From: Voacanga thouarsii
Lineage: Eukaryota > Streptophyta > Magnoliopsida > Gentianales > Apocynaceae
Length of the DNA stretch: 64,000 nucleotides
Assembly: GCA_026120185.1 (NCBI GenBank)
Contig: JANUWF010000008.1
Span: 310,001-374,000 of the forward strand
Reading direction: 5' to 3'
Part shown: piece by piece, positions 10,740 through 22,494 of the stretch
Numbering within the stretch: position 1 is the stretch's first letter
How the letters are laid out: the number at the start of each line of letters is the position of its first letter
Translations under genes and position numbers: made by a program
Notes under the pieces: model-generated
The model's input: only the letters and a program-made list of their open reading frames with translations
The model's database searches: none
What the model was told of the DNA's origin: nothing

Positions 10740-12893
10740 AGCTACCTAAATGCTGATCCTCTAAATGAGCCAGAAACAAGGCAAGCTAATGAGCAACCAA
10801 TAATTAATGGCGCTGTAGTCATGGACTCACTAGGACCAGTATCCGACATCGACAGACCACCAGCCTCAGACGGAGAATATAGAATCGACACCGATGACGT
10901 GGGCCACAGTGACACCGACAGCAGTAGCCACAGTGACCTGGATGACGGACTACCTCGACACATATCAATGCATGCTCCACCAGAACCATTGCATCAGATA
11001 CCAGTCTAAGTAAGAAATATGCATACGTACAGAAGTTTCCAGGATATAGGCTCAGGGGCACTTGAAGGGACTTTTTCTATGCCGTTGATGACCTGCATGT
11101 TAATGAATGGACAGCAGAAAATTGGGAGTTAAGGCATAAAATGTGATTCCGGGATATGTCAAAAGCAATACATGTTGTGAGATTATGGCACGTAAAGAAG
11201 GGTTGCGAGTTCACTGTTATTAAGAGTAAGAGTACGATTTAAACATCCTCTTGTAGGAATAACACTAAACAAAATCCATGTGCTTTGTGGGTTCGAATCA
11301 TTAAGAAAGCCAATACTGGATGATGGGAAATTTTGGTTTGCAATGGCAAACACACATGTCTCCAAGGGGTTATAAACAACAACAATTGAAATTTGTCCCA
11401 TAAATTTATTGCATAACACATATTACACCTTATCAAAAATGACCCCAAGACAAGTGTCAGCACCATATTAAGGGTTGTACATGACAAATTCTAAGTTGGA
11501 TATTCGTATAGAAAAAGATGGTATTCTAGGAAGGCTGCGGTTTAGTTTCTATATAGCACATGGTCCTCTGCTTTCAGAGTACTACCAGTGTATATGTTGG
11601 TGTTATAGGATTCAAATCCCGGTATAATAGTACACTGGAAACACCACGACATCAATATCGGAGATATAAATATTTTCAAGTTCATATTTTAGGCTTTTGA
11701 ACCATTGATCAAAGGATTTAGGCATTGTCGTCCTATGATTTCAATCAACGGCACCCATTTGAGAGGGGCATATAAGAGTGTCATGTTAATTGCAAACACT
11801 TGGGATGCTAATAATCACGTTTTTCTCCTAGCTTTTGTTGTTGTTGATGTTGAATCAAATGAGAGTTGGGGATGATTTCTTAGACCATTCCGGAGATATG
11901 TGGTGTGCAAAAGACGTATTTGTATTGTGTTCGATAGGCACGCTAGAATCTTGTCAGTTATGAGGAGATAGGCTGAGTGGGCGGAGCCAATGGGAGTTCA
12001 CAGGTACTGTCTACGCCATATTCGTGCCAATTTTAACAAACAGTTCAAGAACACTGAGTTGAAACAACTCATGTACAAAGCCAGAACAGAGAGGAAGAAA
12101 TCTAAGTTTGAATTTATAATGAACGAAATAAGAGAATACAATCAGGAGAAGTACAACTGGTTGATGCGTATTGGCCTGAAAAAGTGGTCACTTTCACACG
12201 ATGGCGGAAATCGATATGGATGCATGACGACGAATTTATCCAAATCGTTGAATAGTGTTCTTAAAAAAACACGAGCATTACCAATCACAGCCCTTGTCGA
12301 CGCAACATTCATGAAGATTGTCGAATATTTTAATCTACATTGATCCGAGGCCACTGTAACAAACCATTTCCTCCGTTGATATGGAATACATTCGAAGTAG
12401 CTTCACAGAAGGTAAGAAGTTATAAGGTTATACAATATAATGAATGAGTTGGAATTTTCAGTGTTAGGACACCCACAAGAGTTGGTGGGAAAGGAAACAA
12501 TGTTTATACAGTAAAAATGTCTTCACGGGACTATAACTGTATGAAATGGAATATTTTTGGCTTGCCGTACACGCATGTATTCACTATCTATCAACACCGT
12601 GGTTGGCAACTTTATGATTTTGTACTGCCTATTTACTCCTTGGACAAATATATTGCTACAACAATGACTTCTATCTAGTCAATAATGAAAATTTATGGCG
12701 TAATTCCGACTTTTAGTTGGAGGGTTACACACCAGCACTTAAAGGTAATAGACCGGGACGGAGGCATACTGCACGTTTTCGAGGAGAGATGGACTATTGA
12801 AATGAAAGGTCTCTACCAAGATGTGGAAATTGTCATCAAACGGGACATAACAGGTGAAATTGCAACATCGCTAGGTTTGAATCTGGAGAATAA
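10740..12893 (+). pseudogene. MuDR/MULE-type transposase pseudogene
   Basis: This is a decayed Mutator-like transposase, which cuts and pastes MULE DNA through a DDE-type core. In order I see: an acidic N-terminal stretch (DTDDVGHSDTDSSSHSD, about 10880); the MuDR DNA-binding region (FRDMSKAIHVVRLWHVKKGC, about 11150), with CALWVRI, WWEI and CNGKHTC; the MULE core (GTHLRGAYKSVMLIANTWDA, about 11750); a CLRH motif at about 12007; a SWIM-like segment near 12530-12590; and a CCHC knuckle CGNCHQTGHNR near 12820, which lies in a different frame from the 82-codon open frame there. Several stops and frame changes are present, for example near 11872 and 11970. The usual first catalytic Asp (DGTHL) is Asn, and the Glu usual in the NxxExFN motif is Lys. 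The open segment 11990-12343 is the best-preserved part. Confidence 0.9.
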
Positions 12894-13134
12894 ATTTGAC
12901 TGCATTCAATTGAATTGTAAAAAATTTATTTAATAATAATAAAATTCATTTTGCAATTGACTTTGTCCCATTTTTGATTTATCCATTAACTACACACACT
13001 TTTGTTATATTTTTTTAAAGTTAATACAATTTCAGCAGCTAATACAGGCAATTTAATTAACATAAAGGATAATAAATTGTGTATATAACGCAATCACTAA
13101 AATGTGCTTGATTTTTGAAAATATATATCGAAGT

Positions 13135-13227
13135 AGGACACATTCACGGATAGCGTCCTAACTTAATCAGGACACATTCATTGACAGTGTCCTAATTTAA
13201 TTAGGACACTATCAATGAATGCGTCGA
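13135..13227. repeat. Three palindromes P7-P9 in a 34-bp array
   Basis: Units begin at 13135, 13169 and 13203, exactly 34 bp apart. Each is a 25-bp element with left end AGGACAC; right ends are TAGCGTCCT, CAGTGTCCT and the degraded ATGCGTCGA. The 9-bp spacers are AT-rich (AACTTAATC, AATTTAATT). They lie about 240 bp beyond the end of the transposase relic, opposite P1-P6. Confidence 0.85.
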
Positions 13228-15265
13228 GGCCATTTTAGGATGAGCGTCCGCGGAGGGGCCAGGTGAGGACGAATAGCCCCATTCGGGGCCATTCTGATCA
13301 ATTCACCGGTACTTGTCACTTACCTTAGGATCTTCGATACTTGCTACTGGAACTCTATACTACAAAATAGGTGCATTTGCCTAAATGTGTATTGCGTGAG
13401 AGTAATTTTAGTATTTTAAAATTTAAAATTTGAGTGAGCCAGATATCATTTTCTATATCACACAAAGTGTGCATCAGTTTGTAATACTCTATCAATATAT
13501 GAAAGATACAATGTGGGTTCTCTCAGTTTTTATGAGTCCACCCTTAACAAAGAGAGAAAATATGACAAGTAATTTTTTGATCTCAAGAGATTATACCTAA
13601 TAGAATTTGAGGGTTTGGAGTATTAGACCAAAAGCTTCTCGTGTTAATTTTTAAAGATGATATTTATATAGGTATACTTCGCTTTCATGAATTTATAGAA
13701 TTTACCTAATCAATACATAAAAATATCAACCCTATTTCCAACACTAGCTCACTCAAAATCCATAATGTAAGTTTTATACTCAATTATTTCATATGATTAA
13801 TTTGCAAGTAATGAATTTCACAACTCAATAAGTTGTGTCATATATTAAAGAATCAATTCATAAGAAAAGTTACTTTGATTTTAAAATTTTGAAACCAAGC
13901 TTAAATGATTCAGCTTACATAATAAGAGAGAACATCAAAAGATAATAAAGATAATGGAATCATTAAAAATGTAAAAAACATCAAAACATAAAAAACTACA
14001 CTCCTTCTCCCTCTAGACACTTAAAATGTACATTTTCCTCATTGTATCAAATACAAACATGAAAGAAAAGAAATAAAAAGGAAAAGTAAGAACAAAATTC
14101 CCCTGAATACATAAAGGGTTTTAAAAGCAAATACATCTACTCGGTTGCTATAGGGTTGTCATCTCCCATGTTAGCTCCAGATCTCTTATCATCATTAGTC
14201 GGCTGTGGCGAGAAAAATAGTTAAAGCATGGACCAAGATATGGGTATGCCAGAATCTCATATTTTGAAAGGAGGACACCATATTATCCTCCCATCTAAGT
14301 CACTTGGTCCTCAAGATAAGCCAAAATAGCACTATGACTACGTATCATCAACATTTGAAGTTGTTGTTACCTAACCAAGTTATTTGTATTTGCATATGCT
14401 AAATTTGTAATAGCTAATCAACAAGTAAGGGCTATTGTGGCTGTGTAGGCCATTGGTTTGGACTTGCAAGAGCTTGAGGTGCACATTCGTTGAGATGATT
14501 CGACATAACTGTAGCACCATATCTAAAATGAGTTGAGGCACCACCTCTCTTTATTGGTTGTTTACATTTGGAAGTTGATGCATACTTAGTCATGATATTT
14601 GAAGGCTAAAGAAGTAATCTTTAAAAAATTTTGATAGTAAAAGTTGAAGAAAATCAGACAAGAATTCACAAAATTACAGAAAATCCAGAACTTTGAAAAA
14701 CAAGAAATTTTGACCATGAAAATTGATTTTTTTATTTTTCTTATTTTGATGACGAAATAGTGGTAATGATGGGTAATATTTAGATTTGCAAGATTGTATG
14801 ATGGGTGTAGCGATTTCAGGGAGAATTTGAGAGAAAAGTCATTGAAATTTTGAAACAGTGAAAAAAAATGGCTTCAAATTGTTGCTATTGTGCCTTATTC
14901 TGCCTGTACATGGGCATCCATTGCTGTGAATCTATTTCTTTAAAAGTTCGAGTAGTGTACACAGTTGCTACCCGACCGTGGACCTACCCATGTACAGCTC
15001 AAAAGTTTCCAAAAATTTTTAAAATTTGAATTTTGAATAACAACTATGTATGTGAATGTGTTAGACACATGGGTATATACACTGGCATCTACGTACCCAT
15101 GTGGGCTTTAAAAAATTGATTTTTTGGTTAGTGTTTTAGCTAACTTTCATTCTTTCAACACTAATAAATATTTTCTGCAAAAAAAAAAAAGAAGAAATTA
15201 ATCAAATAGCTAAGAGATAAACTCAAGAAATACAAAAAAATCTAGTGGCTTGTTAGGTAGTACCT
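13228..15265. other. Repeat-like non-coding DNA, small GC-rich patch at the left
   Basis: 13228-13310 is unusually GC-rich for the window and contains GCCCCATTCGGGGC, a small hairpin. The rest is AT-rich with no open frame. Around 14890-15110, phrases such as GTACATGGGCATCC and CTACCCATGTACAGC resemble the repetitive tracts often seen in untranslated parts of plant Ty3 elements, so it may be the far end of the gag-protease relic at 16.6-18.3 kb. That link is inferred. Confidence 0.4.
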
Positions 15266-16546
15266 TGATAAGTGTTAATTGGACTATATCTTTTACATAT
15301 CTTTATAGGTATTTTGTTTATTTTATCCTAATCTTTTGTTAGATTTAGTACTTAATTACTTTATATTTTCATTTTCAGGATTTATTTGAGCTTTTGAATG
15401 ACGAGGAATGATATCAAGAACGTTTAAGTTGATTTGGAGCGAAATTGAGCAACACACCCTCTAACATGGCTGTGTTTTAGATTGTCTTCAAGTTGCAAAC
15501 TTCTGAGAAGCACACAGTTGAGGACATAACTGTGCCCTAGCCCATATAAGTTATAAAAATTAACTTGTTGCCCTAATTTTTATTATAAAAAGGAGCCATT
15601 TAAAGTTATTTTCTTAAGTCACTTTGATCTCAAATTTAGTAGAATTAGAATAGAGTTGTCAAGAGCTGTTCAATATACCAAGGAGACACAATTATGGAGG
15701 ATTAATATGAGATTTCCATAGATTATCAATTGAAGATCAAGGATTTCAAAACTTCATGAGAATGAGTTCTTTATTTTATTATTCTTCTTTAATTATTGTT
15801 GATTTTGTATGTATTAGCATGAACTAAATTATTTTGATTTAGATGGGATAAACCATTATTTTGATTTGTTAAGATAATTTCTTTGATTTATTAAAAGACT
15901 CAAGTTCTTTTTGTGAATTATTCATAATTTATATGTTCTTTTAAATTGAGATTTGTCAGTGTTTCAATTAAATGGATGATGTTATATATTGAATTGGAAA
16001 ATTGATTATACGAATAGACCACTCATAAATGATAAGAGTTGCATAAAATCCTAGAGATAGGACGATATAAATCTTTTGGGTTAGGGTCAAACTTATTATG
16101 AGAATTCGTAGAGTTGGGTAATACATTCTTGGTTCGTTTGGGAAGAGACTCTACTTGATCAACTTAGGAGTACAAGTTATATGGCTCAAGAGAGTATATA
16201 ATTTAACTTAGAAATTTCTAAGCTAAGATATTGAGTTAATCATTGAATCAAGAATAAGTTTCCATATATGAAGGTTTATGGGGATTCTATATCTTCCTGT
16301 TGTCTATCTACTGTTATTTATCTTTCTAATATATTAATTTGGTTCTTGTCTAGTTATAATTTCTTTGTTTAGTTTGTTGCTTTGTATTTATTTTACCGAA
16401 TTATATTTTGTCGATTAGATAATTGAAAAGGAGATTGCAATAATATTCGTAGTCCTCAAGACAATAATACTTAGTAATTGCTAGCTATACTACAGGAAAC
16501 GATATGTGCACTTGTCTAGAAATTATAGTGCAAACAATGAATACAA
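15266..16546 (+). mobile_element. Probable solo LTR with TACCT target duplication
   Basis: The segment starts TGATAAGTGTTAATTGG and near its right side carries CGATATGTGCACTTG followed by TATAGTGCAAACA, a combination I associate with ends of a class of plant Ty3 LTRs. TACCT occurs immediately before 15266 and at 16547-16551. If that is the target duplication, the right end is ...ATACAA rather than the canonical CA, which weakens the call; an end at the CAAACA at 16536 would leave no duplication. Confidence 0.5.
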
Positions 16547-16599
16547 TACCTCATTTCTCTTCATTTTCCTAGCAATCCTTTAGCAATTCCTACAGAGGA

Positions 16600-18305
16600 A
16601 GACTCTCCAACACCATGAAATGTAATAGTATGACAAGTACCCCCTTATCATGTGCATGCCTAAGTATATGAAAAATATAGGTTACCTTTTCATCATCTAC
16701 ACCTAAAGTTAGTTTTCCATTCTTGACATTTACATCAATTTGCATTAGAGGTAGCTAAGAATGGTCAACCAAAAATTAGAGCCACATGATCATTATCCTC
16801 CATGTCTAAAATTACAAAATCAATGAGGTATTTAAAGTTGTTAACTTTAACTAAGACATTGTCTATTACACCCCTATGATATTTTATTAATTTATCAGTT
16901 AACTACAGTGTCATCCTAAAAGGCTTAATATCTCTTAATTCAATCTCATAAATAATAAAGCATGTGACATAACATTTATGTTTGACCCTATATCAACTAA
17001 AGCATTATTCACATACAAACTACTTAGAGCACAAGGGACAGTAAGCTCCCCAGGTAATCGAGTTTTGATGGTAGTTTATCAAAGATAATTGAGAGGCCCT
17101 TATTTTCTAGCAAGATAGATGCCACCTCTTCTAGCTTTCTTCTACTAGATAGAATTTCCTTTAGGAACTTTGTGTACTTGGAGACTTGCAAAAGAGCATC
17201 AACAAAGGAGATATTAAATGCTCAGTTGTTTAAGTATTTTAGAAAACTTATCCAACTGAGCTTCTTTTTTCTCCTCTTTTACTTATGTTAGATAAGGAAT
17301 ACAAGGCTTATACTTAGGCTCAGACTTCTTCTTGCTATTGATCTTTTCCTAGGGATCCCTTTTTTTTCCTACTCTTTCCTTACTCTAGCTCTTTTCTTTG
17401 CCATTTTTTCTTTCACCTTAAGCTCTTTTCTGCATCTTAGAGTTATGGCATTTAACTGTTCCCTAATGTTAGGTTTAGTATTGCTGGAAGCCTTTTGGAT
17501 ATGAACTTGGTTATCTATTCTATTTGATTTTCTAAGTTTAGTGCCTTCTAATTTCTTAGTTGAGTTTTTATAGATTGGAACCAAGCCTCAAATGTGCTAA
17601 TAAAATTTATCATTAGCTCCTCTAAGCTAGGTTTTCTATCCTGAAATGATAGAGGTGTTTATTTCATTCTAAATAGAGTTCTAGGTTGATTTTTGTTGTT
17701 TCAAGGGAAATTATGATGGTTCTTCCAAGTTAGATTTTATGTATTGCCATAGAAGCTATTGTTATGTTTAGGACGGTTTCTTACATAGTCTTACTATTTG
17801 GTTCAAAGGGTCCCTGGTTTCCCTACCTAGTTCCCCTTATGTTGATTGAGATTGGAAAGCCATATTGGTCATATTATTTAATTTCTTCGTGAGTATTTCA
17901 AATTGTGTTGGTAAAGTTTTAATGGGGTCTACCTAGTGAATACCTTCAGGTTTCATAGACCTAAATTTGCTAGACTATTATTGATAATTTATTTATTGCT
18001 ATCTCCTCCATCAATTCTTGTGTTGCTTCTGGTGTTTTGTTATTCAAAATACCTCCTGCAATTGTATAAATCTTTTATTTAGTACTAATATTCAATCTAT
18101 TGTAGAAATTTTGTATCAAAGCCATGCAGGTATGTCATGACGTGGGCATCTCTGCAATAAAGCTTTAAACCTTTCCTATGTCCTATGTAGAGTTTTCAAA
18201 TCTAACTGTGCATATACTAAAATATCATTGCTCAATTTAGTGATTTTGGCAAATGATAAGTATCTAGACAAAAACCACTTAACTAAGATATCCCATATGG
18301 TTATT
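16600..18305 (-). pseudogene. Athila-like Ty3 gag-protease relic
   Basis: On the minus strand, 18300-18120 reads the retrotransposon gag core: WDILVKWFLSRYLSFAKITK, then LVYAQLDLKTLHRT, a stop, and ERFKALLQRCPRHDIPAWL. Gag forms the particle that packages element RNA. Further along, near 17035-16965, ALVDIGSNINVMSHALLF matches the aspartic protease active-site region (D-x-G-S), and near 16790 a frame-shifted segment corresponds to the ILGRPFLAT-type flap. Between them is lysine-rich linker (17369-17584). There are many stops and frameshifts. No reverse transcriptase or integrase follows before 15.3 kb. The N-terminal end is cut where LTR G begins at 18306. Confidence 0.8.
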
Positions 18306-21300
18306 TGTAAAACCCCACCTAAAACTACCCTTAAAATAGGGGAAGGGCTTGCATTTCATAGTATATCATATGAGCATATGATTTTCATAACACACACACA
18401 CACAACCTTCCTAGCTGAACTCTACGAGGGATATGGGGAAAGAGTTTTCTTGGAAACTAAATGACTAAAGTTGAAATGGTCTTACACATTTTAGTTTTGA
18501 AATCACAATGATTTACTCCTAAGCTTTCTCCTACAGATACTTCTTTTGATTAATTCATAGATTAGCTATGAAAGCTGAAATTTTCTTCACTCACTTTCAA
18601 ATCCTCTCAGTTCATATCATTTCATTGTGACCGAAATGCATATAACTAGCTTTTCATTGTTCTATTTGCAAAAAATAGCCTATATTAGATCATGCAAAAC
18701 TTAAAGCTTGTTCTTCTCTTATTTTTGCACAAATTCAGCCTTCAAGTTGAGACTTAATATATGTACAAAATGCAACAGCTAAACCTTACCAAAAATAGCC
18801 TGCTATCAGTTTCAGTAACAGCAAACACAATGACATTGTACCATCCCGTCAACCTTCATTTCCTTTCTCTTTTAGCTCTAGGGTATTTAGGCATTAGACC
18901 TTTAAGAAACCTTCTTCTTCTTCTTCTTTTTCCTTCACCATTGTCGCCGGTCAAGACCTTCATGGCAACCCCTCAAAACCCTCCTAATTTCTAGCTACAA
19001 CCTTTTTATTCAAAATACTTAGAATTTAAATTCAAGTGCTCAACTACTCCCTACCATTTCTCCATTCTTCATGAAACCCGAATTTTTCAACTTCATTCTA
19101 TCTTCACATAACTAGAATTTTCCCATCTTCCTTCTTCTCCTTTCTTTTAGTTTTTTTAAGCCACCAAGTTGGCCAAAATATTTCCACCATTCTTTTTCCT
19201 CCATGACAGCTGAGCTTCATCATTTCTATACCTTCATTCACTCCTATATTCACTCTATTTAGAATAGTTTGAACTTGAAAATCAAAAGCTCAAAGAATCT
19301 TCTGTAAACTCTTAACTATCTCAACCCCTAATTATTATCCTAAATCACCAAATTCCAGCCTCGTTAGTTCTTTCTTTGAACTGCTAGTTTCTTCAAGCAT
19401 TAGAATAACCAAAGATTCTTCTTTCTCTTCCGTGCTAGTAATCACCATTGAAGCACCTCAAACTCCTCCTAAATTTCAGCCTTCTTTCCTCATTTCAAAT
19501 TTGAAGCTGAACCATCCTTTTAATTCCTCAACTCTCTCACTCACTCCTTAAGTGACCAAAACACTATCTTGATCAACATTCATTTCTCCTTTTTCTTTTT
19601 TCCTTTTCACTCTCTGCTATCTTACTTTCTTTATAATCGAGCAACTCCCTATTTCCTCTTTCATCTTTCTTCTCTCTCTCTCTCGGGGATCACTAAGCTC
19701 CACCATAGTAGCCACATTTCTCTAAATCAAATTATTCAAATTTGAAACTTAAAAGGCCAATAACTCCTCAACTTTAGGACATTGATTTTGTCATTCATAA
19801 GACTTCACCTATGTATTAGACACTCCCATTAAGAAATAAAGATTCACCAGTCCTTTTCTTCTCATTTTCTACTTTTCTCTCTGACCTCAAGAACATCAAA
19901 AACACCAAGAACACAAACTAAGCAATCTTCATCTTTTGATCATTTTCAAACACCATCAACGACACAAAATCACTCCAAACAATCAAGAAAGCTTCGAATA
20001 CTCCTTCATCTCTTGATTTTAACATCAATTACTTCAAGAACTTTTCTTCTTCAAAGATCAAAGATAAGACCATCTTCTTCCCAGATTTGAAGGTATCTTT
20101 ATTTCTTCTTCCATCTCCATTATCTCTCAAATCTTCTTCCTTATTTCCCCTTCTTTTTAAGACCAAAACTAATGGTCTAATATTCTTCATAACACTCTTC
20201 TTGTTGTTTTCTTGATTCGGATGGAACCTATCCAAAGGGGATTGAAGCTTGGACCTTAAAAGCACTTAAGAAATTGTGAACATCACTCATCACTATCCAC
20301 AAGAATGATTCAGTCTTCAATCAAGTAATCTTTATCTTTGAACCTTTTAGACTTTTACAAATCTTATGAACAAGTTATATAGGATTTATATTTAGATGAT
20401 GATTTGGGATGTATTATGATGAGGATATCTTATTGATGTTTTGTTGTGTTATTATTGGAGGAAGGGGTATATGAATGGAGATATATGTGATACTTTGTGA
20501 TTTTTGAATAGTGGATACTATGCTTTGCTATAGGAGATATATTAAATCTATTTTGAGGATATATGATGAACAACATGTTTATAAGATATTATTTTATGGT
20601 TAATATATTTATGCTTAGGAAGAAGATTTCTTATATTATGATTAAGAGCATGGACACATATGTGATTCTATTACCATGATATTTCTTTTGATTTTATGAA
20701 ATTATTTTAAGATTTGAAGCATGAATATGGTGTGATTTTATGTTATAGTGCTATGTTTGATCTTTAAGGAAAATGAGATATGATTTCATTATTAACATGT
20801 AATATTATGGAAATAGAGATATTTATGTTAAAATGCTTCTTATGTTGGAAATTCATCTTTTGTTGATATGGCATTAAAAGTTAAGGATAAGTATTGTTGA
20901 TGCTGGTTAAGTTTTATATGAAGTGGGAATGTTGTATGACTTTATCTTTTTGGTGAGAATTGTTGGGTAGATTGTGATAAAATCTTTACATTCTTTACAG
21001 AGAGGGCTAGGCTCTATTAACTAAGGCACAAAAGAGGCTTTTTTTTGTGAAGAAAGGAAACGAGTAAATCCTTGCATGAAATTACTCATTAATAAATGTT
21101 CCATTGCAAGTCAAGTGTTGTTTTATTATGGCAAATTTTCTTTTCCCTTCTTAAAACAAACATCTTGATCGAACAAAAGCTTTCAAATAAAGTGTTAATT
21201 TTCTTTAACAAGAGGTTCAAACTAAAACCCTTAGCCATGGTTGTATTTTCAAAATAACAAAGTGCTATTTGTGAATTCTGCTTATTCGAAATATCGAAAC

Positions 21301-21433
21301 ATTAAGTACTCAATAAGGGTAGGCTAAAAGTACTAGCCTTAGAAGGTTAGGGTAAGTATTCCAGTAAGAGGGCCCCTTTGGAAGATAAACTCTTTCTGGA
21401 CAACGCACCAGTACTAGTTATTAGGCCAGTATG
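18306..21433 (+). mobile_element. Long Ty3-type LTR 'G', truncated or interrupted on the right
   Basis: It begins TGTAAAACCCCACC, matching the TGTRAHACCC start of the other long LTRs in this window (A, B, C, D), and interrupts the gag relic. Near 21305-21380 it carries the block GTACTCAATAAGGGTAGGCT followed by an AGTAAGAGG tract, which also occurs near the right end of LTR B (about 31170-31250), LTR D and LTR C. The sequence then stops at 21433, where LTR A begins, before the final few hundred bases expected. It is pyrimidine-rich and non-coding; short open frames at 18228-18464 and 18761-18994 have no recognised product. Confidence 0.65.
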
Positions 21434-21476
21434 TGTAACACCCTGATTTAAACCACCATTAATTCATGGGGAAAGT
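21434..21476 (+). mobile_element. LTR 'A', left fragment
   Basis: It starts TGTAACACCCTGATTTAAAC and ends at the AAAGT that was duplicated when element B inserted. The remainder of the LTR resumes at 25847. Confidence 0.75.
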
Positions 21477-22442
21477 TGATATGATCTTGGGGGGTGATTT
21501 TCTATTGAATTTAGTGGGTAAATTTGGGGCAAAATTTAAGACCCATTTAAGAACTCAAAACAGTAAAATTAGTGAAGAAACATGATAGACATGAGAATCA
21601 ATGAGAACTTAGAACACTAGAAATGAGAATCAAGTGATCCAAATCACAACCAAAGACCCTTGACTCAAAAAGAAACCAAGAACACTTTGAAGAAGATGAT
21701 TTAGGCAACCAACTTTACTTCCAACAAGAACCTTAGATGGTTACTATAACCTAAGACCCAAATTAGCAAGCTAATTTGATCTATCCTAAAAGAGTTTATA
21801 GACTCAATACTAATGTCATATATATAGGCATATAAACTTAACTAAGGTGAGATGAAATCTCAGCCTTTCAAACCTTCAAAAGGTCTAAAATATCCCTATT
21901 ACAAAATAAAAGTCGTGGAAATTAAATTAAAAACAAAAGTAAAAATAAAATAAGGAAAATCATCAAAACAGGGCTGTGCTCGAAGTGACCTAGTACCAGG
22001 TAGACTTGATAGTCCTGGCACTGAGTGCGCATTGTAAAAATTTGGCCAACAAACTGAGTAGACCTGGAGCTAAGTAGCCTTGAGTGAGCACTGTTCTTTA
22101 CCGTCGGCTTATTTTCTCTTGCCTTCACCCTTCTCTTGTGCTGCTCTGATCCTTCACACAAATTATTGTTCAAGCCTTGATCTTTTTTGCCCCCTTTTTT
22201 GATCCTCCATCGCTTGACAACTTTCTTAATTCTTGATTTGTCTTTTTGAAGGTTTTTCAATGTTCTTTTTGACTTCCACTTCTTTGACAATCTTTATATT
22301 TCTTGGCTTGGTGGCTTGGTTGGTTTGAATTCTCCATTGAAAGCCTTCGTAATTTTAATTCTTCCTTGACACCATAGAGTGAGTTTTGAATCTTCATCCC
22401 CTTTCTATAGCTTTGGCATGATGCTTGGATGGATTCCTATCA
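21477..22442 (-). repeat. Element B 3' LTR (966 bp)
   Basis: It matches the right-hand LTR along its length except for about 160 bp missing after TTATAGACTCAATA. It contains the CCTAGTACCAGG-type motif shared with other LTR families in the window. Confidence 0.9.
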
Positions 22443-22462
22443 TTTCTCCCTTCTTGAAGACG
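22443..22462 (-). other. Element B polypurine tract
   Basis: Read on the minus strand, AAGAAGGGAGAAA lies directly before the 3' LTR, the position from which plus-strand DNA synthesis is primed. Confidence 0.75.
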
Positions 22463-22494
22463 ATTTGTCCTCAAATTAACACTTGTGTTAAATC

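Noticed and set aside
12685..12933. 82-codon open frame at the end of the MULE relic
   Set aside because: The protein evidence (a CCHC knuckle CGNCHQTGHNR) is in a different frame of the same strand; this open frame is a shadow.
13135..13227. Regularly spaced repeats resembling a tiny CRISPR array
   Set aside because: Only three units, 9-bp AT-rich spacers that resemble each other, no cas genes and a plant nuclear context.
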